In this document: positions 12,866-26,320 of the stretch, piece after piece | Position numbering within the stretch: the first letter of the stretch is position 1 | Layout of the letters: each line of letters starts with the position of its first letter | Source: Syngnathus acus | Taxonomy: Eukaryota > Chordata > Actinopteri > Syngnathiformes > Syngnathidae | NCBI RefSeq assembly: GCF_901709675.1 | Contig: NC_051095.1 | Coordinates: 1,487,001 to 1,551,000 of the forward strand | Direction of reading: 5' to 3' | DNA: 64,000 nt | Translations under genes and position numbers: made by a program | Notes under the pieces: generated by a model | Told to the model about the DNA's origin: nothing | Seen by the model: only the letters and a program-made list of their open reading frames with translations | Databases searched by the model: none

Positions 12866-14874
12866 TGATCACTACAAAAGGGACGCTTAGAGGGGATTTC
12901 TGTCCTCAGAAGGCAGTTCGGGGCAGGAAACAAAAGCAGGAGAAAGATTCCTAAGAGAGGCTTTCTCGGTCGGACAGTGAAGCTAAAGCTAGCTACTACA
13001 AAGTCATTCCCCCAAATGGCCGTGGGGCACTCGTATCTTTGCTCATCTTTTCCGGAATGTGTCCTCTGTTATTCCCTGAATAACTCAGCCATTCATTCTT
13101 TTTGTACTCCGGCCAAAGCAATAGACTTATTACGTTGGGGCTAACTTTAGGAATGTCAGTTTTTTTTTTTTTTTGGTTTCATTTTTTGGGGGCCTGCCTT
13201 TGAAATGTCCTATTTGGTTGGCGGCCCTTGAAAGTTTGTGTTTGCTTCTCTTCCGAGCCCGTGTTGTCTGCTTTGCCTCTACTCCCTAACATTTGTGAGT
13301 TTATGCTCGCGTGCTATGTAGCCTAGCATGCGGGCTAATACTGTTGATGGTGGTTTGTTCGTGCTGACGACAACTGAAAAGAGTCTTTTTGTCCCGTGTT
13401 CACCATAATTGCAAGCAAGGAGCACGTCGAAACGTTCTCTCCGATACTTTCCGACAACTTTCATTACGTTCAACACCCACAAATGCATCAATAGGACCCT
13501 ACGGAGCAGACCTGTAAACATGCCCCCCTCCCTCAGCCTTGGTGCGAGCCAGCAGAATGTTTTTCACTCATTTATTGACAAAAGGACGGTGAGTGAACGA
13601 GGGCCCGGCAAGTCTTAGCATCAGATAAGAGCGAGCATTCCGATCCGGCCGGCCGAGTCTCTGCCGGAGGAGCCGCTGTCGATACGCGTTGCTGGATCGA
13701 AGGCGTTATTGAGCAGTGTCAGTGAGTTAAGCAGTAAGAGCATTTCATTAAAGGAGAAGCCTCTTTCTTTGCCTCCCCCACCGTCTGGGTTGCTCTCCCT
13801 CACCGCCTCTGTAGCTCTGCTTCGCTATCGGAGTACGGCGCAGAGGTAAGGGCGGAAGGGAGCCGGTGAAAGCTTCGATTGGGCCCCGTCTTTGCCGTTA
13901 TCACAACAAACGTCTCAACGACTGCTCTATGCGCTTCGTATGCTAATGCTAACATTGTCACGGCATTGTCGCCGGGCCATTCTTGCTTCTCGAAGTCATT
14001 ATTTCATTTCTATTCTGATGCCATCCATTTTTTTTCTTTGCATGCTGCCGTGACGCATCCCAAAACAAAAGACAAAAAAATCCGACTCGTCGTTTCTGAA
14101 CGTTGGCAACGCCGTTCGACTGCGAACGTGCATTTATTGAGTTACTTCCACCGAGTTGGCGTTGTCTGGCTGACTGACGCAGGCGGCAATTCTGGCAATA
14201 AATCATGTTTGCGTGTAATTACAAGCAACACTCAACAAACGAATCGGTATAAATATTCATATGCCGATCTCACTCGGATAGCCAAACATTTGTTGTGTAA
14301 TTAAAACCGCGGACCCAGACGGGAAAACGACTCCGTGAGTGTAGCAACACTCGGGTCCATGTTAAGATGTTCCACGTTGTTTTGTTTACGCACCCAAACA
14401 CTTTTTTTTTCTTTTTTTCTTTGGTTCGTGAGGTGTCGCTTGTGGATTTGTCTCGCCGCACTGTCCTTGGCAAAACTGTTTTCTCAGTGACACAAACGCA
14501 ATGAATGCTGCCTAATGAATTGGAAACACTCGGGCGAGGAAAAAGAGAAAATTAGTTTGTGGAAATGAAGCTGGGGGAAATATTTTCTCCACCTGAATTT
14601 CCTTCTTTATTGGCTGCGTAGCGAGATGGCGGCAGAAAGCTAATGTGTTTGCAGACGGAGTTCACGCCAGGATTGCCGCCGGCTTTGGATGGGAATCTGC
14701 TGTAAGCACCATCTGCACCGTGACCTCTGCTCTTCTCAGCTCCTCTCAGCTCTCAAACTTTTCAATCTGAGAAGCCTTTCGTTCTCTCTTTCCCAGGTTC
14801 GCGTCGGCGAGCGAGCGCTTTAAATGAGACTTTGCTAATATGCCGCGCAGCTATCGAGTTTTAGTTTGTCTAAG

Positions 14875-15052
14875 GCCATTCTATTTTTATTTTAAATTGC
14901 CTTTCAAGATGATGACATGTCTGTTCTTGGTGTTGGATTTTGTCAAATACATTTCCCCCAAAAATGCGACTTATACTCCGGTGCGACTTATGTCTTTTTC
15001 TTCTTTATTATGCATTCTATGGCTGGTGCGACTTATAGTCCGGAAAATACGG
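14875..15052 (-). mobile_element. Truncated DNA transposon related to the MITE at 20491
   Basis: The right end, GCGACTTATAGTCCGGAAAA then TACGG (15028-15052), is the same terminal repeat as at 20491-20659 with small changes, followed by TA. Inside are ATGCGACTTATACTCCGG and GTGCGACTTA subterminal repeats, then about 90 bp resembling longer copies of this family in fish. No left terminal repeat is present, so the copy is truncated. Confidence 0.75.
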
Positions 15053-16091
15053 TAACCAAAACCGACTTAGATGCTGACTCAGACGTTTTGCGTGCAATAT
15101 AAAGCCAACAAAACAAGTCAAGCTATATCTGAATGGTCACTTGACTTGTAACTTTTTGCTGTTTGCAGTAGAGGATTACTGTACAAGCCAAAAAAGAATC
15201 TCTGCCAAAATGTGCATTTTTTTTTTTTTTTTGCTGTCTATCAGTGTTGAGGGAAATGGCGGCGGCGCAGACTTGACCCTTTCTCAGTACCCTTCCGGGC
15301 TTTGTGCATTTGTTAAGCCTTGAACGCCAACATACCCTCTCGCCACCTCCTGGCCTTAAAGTTCAGCCGTCTGCCAATCAAATCCAGCGAGGGAAGCACT
15401 CACACAACAAACACACGCAGCCTACGTCCATCTTGCAAAGCTTTTATTCCCGACCGTTACTTTAGATGGCGTTTTACTAGGCTGCCCTAGCGGAAAGCCA
15501 ATAAAAGTCCTCGCGACAAATCTCTTTGAGAGACAACTTTGTTTATGTTAATGGGAACTCAGGAAAGAGGGGCAGTGTGGATATTTGCAGCCCCTGACTC
15601 CCATCCCGGATTTGGGGGGTTTGTCGTTCTTGAATTCAGAGATGAGAAAAAGATGTCAAACCCTTCCCGGAGTTGCTGCAAGGCACGCAAAGTGGCTTAA
15701 CCCCCACGCTGAGCCCGGCCCGCCTTTTAATGGACCACTTTCATTACAAGTTAACACTCGTTTGCTTTATGCTTGCCAGATGCCGGGACCTCTCAGAGGG
15801 GGTCGAGGGGGGCGGAGGTTTTTTTTTCCGGGGAGGGGGTCGGCGCCTGTGATTGAAAGCCAGCTGCGACAGCCGCGGGTGATTGAGCAAAGCTGCCATC
15901 CTCGGAGATGAACAATGCAAAGCAAAGTCGCAGGTAGATTTGGAGGCTTAAGGCAGCCCATTTCCTGTCAGGGGGGGGGGACAACACACGGATTTCTGAC
16001 TCAAGTACGGGTCAAGCCGGTCAAAACACAAAGCAACGTTTGCCACCTCTTGGATTTTCATTTTCTTCATCCCCATCACAAACGGTTAGAA

Positions 16092-16415
16092 CACCGATGT
16101 CAAACTCAAGGCTCTGGGGCCCGATCCGGCCCGCCACATCATTTCATGTGGCCCGCTAAATCAAAATCAATGTTTCTTGTTAAAATGCCAAAACTTTCAA
16201 TTGTATTTCCCTTTAATAACAGTGAGATATTGCTTTTTTTTTTGTTATCGTCTCAATTTCAAAATAAATTTGATTTTCTTTTTTTAACTTTACTGTTGAG
16301 TGTATGCGATAATAATATATATAATATAATATCCACACCCATTCCTTTCTATTTAAGTCATGGAAACCATAACAACGGATGTGGCCCGCAACAAAAAATT
16401 TGTTGGACACCTTTG
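16092..16415. mobile_element. Non-autonomous hAT-type element
   Basis: The element starts CACCGATGTCAAACTCAAGG and ends GGACACCTTTG, giving imperfect inverted termini of the CAGGGGTGTCAAAC kind. It contains GGCCCGCCACATC and GTGGCCCGC blocks near both ends, typical of a widespread vertebrate hAT-like repeat. It is flanked by 8-bp duplications GGTTAGAA (16084-16091) and GGTTAGCA (16416-16423), one mismatch. The 324-bp element carries no transposase. Confidence 0.8.
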
Positions 16416-17408
16416 GGTTAGCACGTTGTTTGGAATTGGACTTATTTGGAGTCAAGCACTCAGCGCTGGTCCAGCTGTAAATACGTTTGATAGATGGTAG
16501 CAAGGAGATAGAAAGAGCCTCTCGAAATTTCAGCTGAATGACTAAGCAAAAAATCGCCAATCGAGTTTGAAATGAAGCAGCTTTTCAAATTTTAATGGGC
16601 AAGCAGACGGAGCCCTGGGGGACGCCACCCGAGAACACAGTGCCAAGTATCAGCATTGTAGCGGTCCACGGTCACGACAGATAAAGACTGTAATTCTACT
16701 CGTGTGAATTCAAACAATCATCACTTGGCTGATAGATGAGACAAACGCCCTCAAGGTGAATGTCCACAGGGGTCATCAATTGCAACCTGATCAAGCGGCA
16801 GCTTTTTTTTTTTTTTTCTTCAGAACACAGTGGCGGTATTGTCCAAAAAGCACAAACAATCTATTGTGGGCGGTCTCTTAGGTGAGCGATCGGGGGGGGA
16901 TTTGAACAAGGGTGAGTCTCTGGAATGTTGGCAATAAACGCGGCGGCTTCCTCAGAACGGACTCCCACCGAGTCAAAGGTTTCGGCCCGGCTGATAGCTC
17001 GGGGTCGAGCGCCGCTCCCCACCGCCCGCCCACCGTCGAGCTCCATCTCTCTTCTTCACTTCCTTCCCCCGTCAGTCATCCTCCGCCTGCACATTCCTCC
17101 CGTAAGGAAAGACAGGATGAGGAGATGAAACCAGGCGAGCGAGTTCCAAAAAAACACCCCAGACTCCCGTAGAAAGCGCTTTCCAGAGTTCATCGTTTGA
17201 ATCCACCAAGAAAATCTGCTGTCCTGCTCTACTTGGGCTCAAACAATCCATCATTCAACGTCATTTTGAACACCCACAGCTTCGCTTCTTTTGCCTAAAA
17301 TGTGCACACAGGCTGACGGAGAACACATTAGCTTGAGGTACGACCAGGACCAGGAACCATTTTGTCTTTTTTCCTCAAGTGGCTGTTATTGTTTCTCTAT
17401 TCAATCTT

Positions 17409-17597
<189 letters not shown>

Positions 17598-18698
17598 CCA
17601 TTTCTCCACACTTGTTTACTTTCTGTGGTCAAAACTATGACTTTCAATGGCGTCTGTCGGGATCGGTTTTTGGTCTTCCCAGGACCCCCCTTTGGGAGGG
17701 TAAAGGGGGAAGCGGCTATTGAAGCCAGATTCTAAAGTTTAGAAGAAAAGGGATTTTTTTTTCCCATCCCCTCTTCATCCGCATCCCCCTCGGAGCCTTT
17801 TCTTTCCCTACTGTGTTTGGAATGTCTTTGGAAAATTGCCACGGTTGCACTTTGATATTAGCATGCGGCGGGCGGGCGGGCGGGCTGGCGCTCACAGCCG
17901 TGGAAGCGAGTGGGGTCATGGGGGGACAGAAACAGAAAAGATCATACGGCTACTTTCTTTAAGGCTGCGCTAAACTTTTAATTGCTCTTCAAGAGGCGGA
18001 TTAAGTCGCTGGTGTAAGTGAGATACGATTCTTGGGGGGGATGCATGTACGCAGTGTTTATCGTTTTGCTTTGGACTCGAGTGGGCTCGCTTGGACGGGT
18101 GGAGGCATGCCAGTCCTCAAACTGACCCTGTTGCTTTGCCGTCAAGCAAATGACCTTCCTGCCTGGCAGCTTGCACAGTTGGGGGAGGGGGGGGGGGATC
18201 CAATCACCGCTTGACTCCACTCAGACTTCAATAGACAATTGGAGGACTTGCCAAGATTCTGCCTCACTTTGACCCGTTTCCGCTGCACTCCGTTTTGTTT
18301 GACTTGAAGGGCCTCGTGTATCTGTGTGTGTGTGATGCTTTTTTGTCGTTGTCATCTTAACGTGTCAGCCAGCCGTCAGGCGGGGGTTAGGTGTCATGTT
18401 GCGGGATCCGTCAGCGCGTCTGACCAGCGGCCCACTACTGTCAGGACGCAGCGAGCCCGCGGCCGCCGCCAACGTCAACATGTTGTGACACGAGTCCGGG
18501 TGTCAGCGGGGAGCCCCGCCATTGGCCTGGACTTGATGCAAAGTGGCCCGATGTGAATTTCCGCCTTTGCTGTGGCAGATATGAGAAGAAGACGCTAACT
18601 TGTTGTGCTACATTGAAAATCGCGAAGCCGGATGAACAATATCGCAGAAACATGGAGTGTCAGAGACAGAGGAGAAAACAAAACAAAATAAAACAAAA

Positions 18699-18941
18699 CA
18701 GAGGGGCGGATGGGCTACAAAAAAAAGTCAAAAAAATATACGGGTGCATGGGTTTTGTGACCTCATCAATTACTAACAAAAAAATTCAAAACAAAAAAAT
18801 GCAAACTTTATAAAGGCTGTATGTTTCACCTTTATTCAGTCATGTACAATAAATTAACTTAGCATATCTTGGTAATGTAAATGCTTTAAGAACCAGATAA
18901 AAGAACTCGGGGGGGACCATGTGGGCCGTGGGCCACCCCTG
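18699..18941. mobile_element. Possible degenerate hAT-type element
   Basis: The left side reads CAGAGGGGCGGATGGGC and the right side GGGCCGTGGGCCACCCCTG. These are loosely complementary and similar to termini of hAT-like repeats. No matching 8-bp duplication was seen, so the call is tentative. Confidence 0.35.
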
Positions 18942-19345
18942 ATATCACCTATAAACAACTTTATTTCCCATCCTTAGTCATCAGGAGCTCAGGGCTGCCA
19001 TCCAATAGGAAACCGAGATGGACTGGCGTAGGATGGAGCGAGCGTTCAACTCATCTTAAAAAAAAAAAACGCCATTATTGCCCAACGCCATCATTTCCTT
19101 TGCCAAGCGTCCTTATCGTGGCTCGCACACGCTGGCGTAACAGCTTCCATCCACCGCATTTCTGATTATGATGCACACAATGAGGAAGAGACATGATTCA
19201 AATCGCCCTTTCCTCAGCCTTTAATAAGCCCGGCCGTATGTTGGACATAAGAAAAAAACAAAACAAAAACGGCAGTAAAAAAAGGGAGGATGTTCTCGTC
19301 TCAGTGCGGGACCAATTAAGTGAAATTAGAAAATATTGTTGAGGA

Positions 19346-19351
19346 TAGAGC

Positions 19352-19409
<58 letters not shown>

Positions 19410-19564
19410 GAGAATGAGAGAGAGGAGAGAGTGCGCGAGAGAGAGAGAGTGAGCGAGATAAAGAGATACGAGAGAGAGAGAGAGTGAGTGAGAGAGAGTG
19501 AGCGAGACAGAGAGATATGAGAGAGAGCGAGAGAGTGAGAGAGAGAGAGAAGGAGAGAGAGAGA
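19346..19564 (+). repeat. Imperfect (GA)n microsatellite
   Basis: About 220 bp of GA repeats with CAGA, TGAG and GCGA interruptions, ending where the third copy of the AG-linked core begins. Confidence 0.95.
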
Positions 19565-19594
19565 TACTTTTCAGTAAATTGTACCTAAAATACA
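19565..19594 (+). repeat. Third copy of the AG-linked core repeat
   Basis: It reads ACTTTTCAGTAAATTGTACC then TAAAATACAG, the same core as at 9667 and 9763 but with a 4-bp deletion and substitutions. Orientation relative to the GA tract is the same in all three copies. Confidence 0.75.
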
Positions 19595-20490
19595 GGCGGG
19601 GTGGAAAAAGCCGGAGGGAGGCAAATGAAGGGAAGGAGAAATGATGATGACTTTGGCGGCTTATGCAAAGCACAATAACTCCTGCTTACACCTTTGACAG
19701 GCCACCAAAGTTTGTTTTCCTCGCTCGGCGTTCCTCGCCGTCGTGCCGTGTCCGCATTCATCATCACAACTCTTATCTGGCCATCGCCGTCACTCGCCCC
19801 AGCCGCGCTATCTCAGGCGGGATCGGGCGAGGTCAGACCTCCCCGTTGCTTGATGGATGAAAATGGAATTAGGATGAAAGCGCACTTTTTCATAATGAAG
19901 ATATGCGGCGGAAGATTAAGAAGCAAAGGGGGAGGGGGGAGCTGCCGAGGCACCCGCCCGAGCAATGCTAAAATATCTCTGTCGTCACGACAGCGCTATC
20001 ATTTTACAAGGTGTACGATGTAAGCGGCGACAAGCGATAGGCAGACGTCTTACAATGCAATCTCCTCCATCTCCAGCGGCTCCGAGGCGTCGGATCAGCG
20101 TGTTGGGCGAAAAAAAAGGATAAAGGGGCCCCCAGTGCCTCGCTTGCTCGCCGGGCATCAAAGACGCAGCGTCTATCGAGCCGTCACATCGGCACGCGAT
20201 GATGGCGATACGGGCGCTAATCCGCATGTAAAACGGTCCACCCCGCCGAGGCGCTTAGCTAACACTTGGGCTCCATTTGTTGCCACCGACTTGTCAGAAC
20301 CAAAACGGCGCTCTGAAGCTTTTCATTTTGCGCTTGTTAGATCTCATTACCGACTGGTCGGCCATTTTGGGAGGGTCATTTAACGGCAGTTTGGAGAAGG
20401 CCGCGTTGTCGCTCTCGCCACTTAGCAATTAGCTAAGTGTTTATTTAACATTCATTCAGTCATTCATTCATTTATTTACTTGTTTATTTA

Positions 20491-20659
20491 CCGTAATTTT
20501 CGGACTATAAGTCGCACCGGAGTATAAGTCGCACCAGCCATAAAATGCCCAAAAAAGTGAAAAAAAACCATATATATGTATATAAATCGCTCCTGAGTAT
20601 AAGTCGCCCCCCCACCCAAACTATGAAAAAAACCGCGACTTATAGTCCGAAAATTACGG
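20491..20659. mobile_element. 169-bp MITE with 25-bp perfect inverted repeats
   Basis: The left end begins CCGTAATTTTCGGACTATAA (25-bp arm 20491-20515) and its exact complement occupies 20635-20659. Flanking TA on both sides fits a TA-target (Tc1/mariner-like) insertion. The interior has repeated GTATAAGTCGC motifs and no coding capacity. It sits inside a TTTA/ATTC-rich microsatellite, its probable insertion site. Confidence 0.9.
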
Positions 20660-21986
20660 TATTTATTTATTTATTCATTGTTTATTTATTATTTGTTTCT
20701 TCATTCACTTGTTTATCTCCGCCCGTCATTGTGCACAATGAGTAAAAATAATTTGGAATAACACTGTGGGGGGGGGGGATTAAAAAAACAAACTGAGGCG
20801 CCTTTGTTGCACACGGGACAATTTTAACTTTGATAAAAATTCAGATCCGTTTTATAAACTTGCTTGGTACACCCCGGATTGGTCGCCACCCAGGTCTGGG
20901 CAATTTCAAGCCTTGGGTGAGCGACGTGCAAGATGCTCATCCATCGCAGTGCCCAGAATAAAAAATGATTCCCCGCTAATACGAGGCTACAAGTCAAGCC
21001 CTGGTAATGAGCGTACGTGCACCTGTGCCTGCGCACCGGGAGCACTTTGTCCTCATGTGCATGCGCGGCCGTCACCCTAGCGGCAGCTGCTAGCCGCGGA
21101 ATGCTCCATTCATCAGCGAAGGTTAGCGGGCCACCAGATGGAACTCCCCCACCCTCCCCCTAAAACCTCCCGCTCTGCGAAACAGGCGCCCTGCTACGTG
21201 CCGACGCGGGTGGCCGCTCCAGCCCATCTTGGCCTCGACCCCGTCAGCTGATATTTCCTACCGAATCTTCCAAACGAGTCCATATTTGTACCCAACTTCA
21301 GAACATAGAGGAGCTTCTCGATGCTAAGCGGTGGAATGATGCCGGAGATATTGAATATGCTGGGAGTGAGCGCGAGATGGTTATTGATTTCAGGTGACAT
21401 GTGCGGGGGGAGGGACTGACATATAATAGTGACGAGTACAGAGAAGTGAAGTATCTTTGATGTGGAATCGATATGAAGGCACAGAGTCCGCTTTGCCGCT
21501 CCGTCGTGTCCTTCACGGACAACTGACTCTGGCGTTTCCTTCTCAATCTCGCAATGACCAAAAAAAAAAGACAATCTCGGCGCAAGGCCGTCGAGGCTCA
21601 CGCTCATCCGTTTCCTCTCAACTTGCTTTGTTGCAGATATTCCAGCCACTGGATTTGTACCTTTTCTTCTTGACGTTTTACTTTCTGCACTTTGTCAAAA
21701 TGGGCTCTTTATTCTCTCAACCCGCCATGATGAAATCGAGTCCTTCCGCCGAAGCACTCCCCCCCCCCCCCCCCCCCCCCCCGCGGGATTTTGATTCATT
21801 TTTTTTCTGTCTGCAGTATGTCCTCGTTGGTCTTCCCCCGTCGGTGAGCGGATGAAAGCCAAGCAAATTGCGCGACGTGATTCCGCACACACGGTCGGAT
21901 TGCCCCCGGGTGTAAATTGAGGGGTCACGCCGGGGAAGCCTCCGCTGCAGTTGATACGGCGCTAAGCCGAAAAGCGCTCATTAGAT

Positions 21987-22902
21987 CAGGGGTGTCAGTT
22001 ATTTTCGTCACGGGCCACATTGTTGTCATAGTTTCCTTCGGAGGGCCATGATGACTGTCGACCCAAATAAATGTTTGAAATGTTTAAATGCCTCATATTA
22101 TAACAAACTGACAAATACCGTTTTTTTCCGTGTATAATACGCCCCCATGTATAATACGCACCCTAACAATGGCATGTTGATGCTGGAAAAAAGCCTGTAC
22201 CCATGTATAATACGCACCCAATTTTTTTCTTTTTTTCTTTTTTTTCTTTTTTTTTTTTAAGTCCCAATGATCGTCACACACGCAGGGAGGCAATGGGTCC
22301 CATTTTTATAGTCTTTGGTATGGTCTTAACTAGGCTGGATGTATTTTTTTTGTTGGCGTTGATTTGTCCGACTGCCCCTAAAGGCACCACCGCGATCAGA
22401 TGAAAAGAGAGGAAAGTGACGTGCGGACATGTGAAAAAGGCGGCTCTGTATGGGAGAGACGTTGAAGAGGAATAAAAACACCCTTGGAAACCAAAACTTG
22501 CCCCTCGTCGTGACTCGGAGCCGCAACAAATGTTTCGGATTTGTGTAGGGTACATTGTGACGGCAAACGAGCAGGTGATCGAGCAAGCGTCTGATACGAG
22601 AGCATTGCGTTCGTATGGAGCGTGTTTGAAGTGAACAGCAGAGACGAAAGGAACAAGGCAAAGTGTTGTGAAATTAAATATTACCTGTAATACGCATTTT
22701 GTTATTTGCTGATTGTATTAAACTATCACATTCATTGTCAGTCAAGAAGAGGAGAGGACTATTATCCCTTCTTTGACGAAATGACCAGAGCACAGTACAA
22801 ACACACTATTGTTCTTTCGGTATTTATTCAACCCACATTCTTTCACAACATGACAAGAAGAGAACAATACATAAATCAATACTCGTACCAGTACCATGAT
22901 TT

Positions 22903-22939
<37 letters not shown>

Positions 22940-23362
22940 AAAAAAAAAATTAAAAAAAAAATTGTACCCATGTATAATGCGCACCCCAGATTTTAGGACA
23001 ATAAATTAGTTAAATTTTGCGTATTATACACGGAAAAAAACGGTAACTCTTTTTCAAATCAGACTACTAAAAACTGCTATATATGCACAATCTTTATATT
23101 ATATATATAATATAAACATATACATATAATATAATAAATACATAAAAATATGTATAATATATAATGTATTCCTCGTTTGGCACGCTCAAACATGGCGAAT
23201 AAAAAACTCTTGAATCTCTTGAATCTTGAATCTCTAATATTTTATAAAAGATTATTTTAAAAGTGAAGACAATTTGCAATTTGAGTAATTTGTCTTTGCA
23301 GGCCACCTAAAATGATGTGGCAGGCCGTATCTGGCCCCCGGGCCTTGGGTTTGTCAACGGTG
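21987..23362. mobile_element. hAT-type element interrupted by a second transposon
   Basis: The left end is CAGGGGTGTCA and the right end is GGGTTTGTCAACGGTG. It is flanked by perfect 8-bp duplications CATTAGAT at 21979-21986 and 23363-23370. Internal CACGGGCCACA and GGCCCCCGGGCC blocks match the hAT-like repeat at 16092. Positions 22118-23043 are a later insertion, so the original element was about 450 bp and non-autonomous. Confidence 0.85.
22118..23043. mobile_element. 926-bp DNA transposon nested in the hAT element
   Basis: It has perfect 25-bp inverted repeats beginning CCGTTTTTTTCCGTGTATAA (22118-22142, complement at 23019-23043), flanked by TA on both sides. Subterminal TATAATACGCACCC motifs repeat near both ends. 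The interior has a long A-rich stretch (about 22907-22961) and no transposase frame, so it is non-autonomous. Confidence 0.9.
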
Positions 23363-26320
23363 CATTAGATCATTCAGACGTTGGAGTGGCTTCCTCCCAA
23401 GCCTATCCGGATGTCAACATTAGCGACTTTCTTTTCTGTCAGGAATATTAGACGCCGCCGCACGCGACTCATCCATCACGCCCTAATTCTGCCGTCTCCG
23501 CTTATCTCAATACTTTAGCGCTAAAGCGTAATGCTAACAAGGTAGCCAAAGAGATGAATGTCCCGTCGCCTCGTAAATCCACGCGATAACATTCCACGTT
23601 GGCTTTTTATGCCACAAAAGACCTTGGAGGAGGCGAGCGAATGCTCCCGTCGCTCTTCCCCCGGCGCCGCTAATGAGGTCTATTTAATTCCCGCATTCCT
23701 TTACACGACCCCGTCAACCCGAGGCGTGTCGGGTTGCAGCCGTCGCTCGCTCGCTTCCATTACGGCCCGTGTCGAGTGGAGTGTCGCAATCTTGTTCGAA
23801 TTTGATCAGGTTCGCTCGTGTGTAGGTCGCGGCGGCAAATAGCAAATCAAACGGGCGACCTGGGTCGCCTTCTTCGCTTCTCCTGCTATTTATTTATTTT
23901 TTTTCAAAGAGAATTAACAAGTTGAAAATTAATTTGCGCGCTCGCCGCAGAGAGCAGCAGGCGGAGGAGGTCCAAGATGGGATGGGGGGGGGGGGGGGGG
24001 GGGGGGAGAGATAGCGAGAGACCGCCGGAATCCACATGAATAAAATAGGATTTCCGTTTGAACATATTGCAGTGCAAAATGGAGATATGCTGGCTCGAGG
24101 TTCTCTTTGGTCTTGGACAAATTCCCCCATTTAGGAAACTGACACTGCTGCGGAGTGAAAATAAAAAATAAAAAAAGAGCTCCAAATGTGTATTTTTTGC
24201 ACGATGACTCGCGGCTGCTTCTTTTTTCTTTGTACTCTGGAAGGGACATCTGGGCACGCGTGGGTCTTAAGTCCACGCACGGATTCCGAGGGTTTACCCT
24301 AGATACGGAATCTGAACTGGATTAAGAATGCAAGATCTTTGCAAGTGACCCCCCCGCCCGCTGGTCACGGCTTAGCAGTTGCTTTGCTGCGAGTTGCAAA
24401 GTGAAAACAAAGGAAAAAAATTAGGCCAGCTCACAAAACAAAACAATTTCTCTAATTTGCCGTGATTACCTTTCGCTGGTCGTTCAGCTCAATTTTTTTG
24501 CAGGGATTCACTAGGACTGTTTTTGTGCACCAGCCCCTCCCCCTTCTGAATTTGTTGAAGTTTCTTTCTATTAAAATCATTCATCGGAATCTGTTGACGA
24601 CGTCGCTACGCTTGGGTCGTATATGTCAGCGCGCCGGCCTTCCTTTTGGGCGAGCGCGGCTTTACCATCACCGCTGTGTGATTTATTGCCGGATGTCGGC
24701 ACGGCAGCTTTGGGATTGCTTTGGAACGCTTTCAAGGCATCTCTGTCCCTTTATCGGCTTAGGCGAGCTGATACATAAACAGACATTTTTTGGCCGGCTG
24801 GCACAACAATGCGCGCTGGTGCCATCCTGGGAATGTTAGCGCTTTCAACCGCGAGCCTGGTAGGGTCAAAACCGGTTCGGGTCCGGCGAGCCCCCCCCCC
24901 CCCCCCTCCCCAGCTGATGTGTTGTAAGACAAATAAGATGTAGAGTGAAATATTGCTAAAAATTAAAATAAACAAATAAATCAATAAAATAAAAATTCTC
25001 TTTGGGAAATATTACTGAAATTTGAAAAAAAAAAAATCTCTTCGGCACAGGCACTGGTCTAATTTGAGCAGGCGACCAACCCTGTATTCCTGAAGAATAA
25101 GATCAATATGCAACGTTTGCCAACACTGCCCACGCCACCACATGCTTTAGCCTCAATCATCTCATGGGACTCAAACCCAAAGTGCGACAGGTGTCCAGAA
25201 GATGAGCGGCTGATGATAGGCTCGGTGCATCGGAGGGCGCTTTCACTCGAGCCCAATCGAGCAAAAAAAAGAAAATAAAAAAAGCGCCTCGGCTTGTCAG
25301 TCACGCATTAGCCTGCGAGGCGAAGGAGGAGGAGACCGATGCTGAATGCTCATTAGCGGCTGTGAAATCAGATCCCCCAAAGCTCCTCTCGCGGGCGTTC
25401 AGGCGAAGATGCTTTTCATTCTCTTTTCCCTAAAAAAAAAGGAATATTTGCTCTTGCAACTGCGGTAAAATAGTTCAACTCTTTCCAAAAATATGCAAAT
25501 GCATCGCATCTCGTGCTCCCCCCCCCCCCCCCCCCCTTGTTCATTTTAAAAGGATAATCTTACAAACACACACTCTCACACATTCATTTTGGCACACAAT
25601 CGCACGGCGCCCACACAGCGAGGACAAAAAAAAAAAAACATGACGCAAGCTCACGTTGCCGTGTTCTGCGGCCGACTGACGCGGCGCCTAAACGGATGTG
25701 ACACGCAAAAGCGGGCGGCCGCGCTTTTGGATTGCTGCTGGTTTCCGAATCCGTCCGCGTCAATGTTGAAATGAGAACGTCACAGCGCATTTGTCAAGCC
25801 ATTTGAAAGATTTGAAAAGCAGATTTTTTTTCGACGCGCGTTTGGAATGGTTTCATTTATCCTCATTGGGAATCACATTTTCAGGCGGCTCAAAAATGAA
25901 GCAATATTTGCAAGAGTGTTTCTACGGTTTCTATGATCAACACGAATTTCTCCTCTTCGGCGGCCATTTTGCGGCCAAATTCCATCTCCTCTTATCTGTT
26001 CTGTTGGTTGGTCGCTGTTTCTTTTTTCTGCCTTCTTTGTATTCCACTTGGGCGGCGAAGCTGTCAGTCAGAGCTTGACCGCTTTTTTCAAAACGTCCTC
26101 CCACTCGTGGGTCCGCTTGATGGCGTCGGTGCGTCACCCGCCGGCTCGAAGGAAATCCCGGAGTGATCCGAGAGGAACAAATTGAACTGCAAATACCAAT
26201 TTGTTCTGTGAGCGTTTGTCACTTAGATCACCTGAAACGGGCTTTCACTCTTAAAACGATAGGAAAATTGTTAGCCAATCGTTAACAATTATTTCACTAG
26301 TGCAACGTCAACGCTAACCT

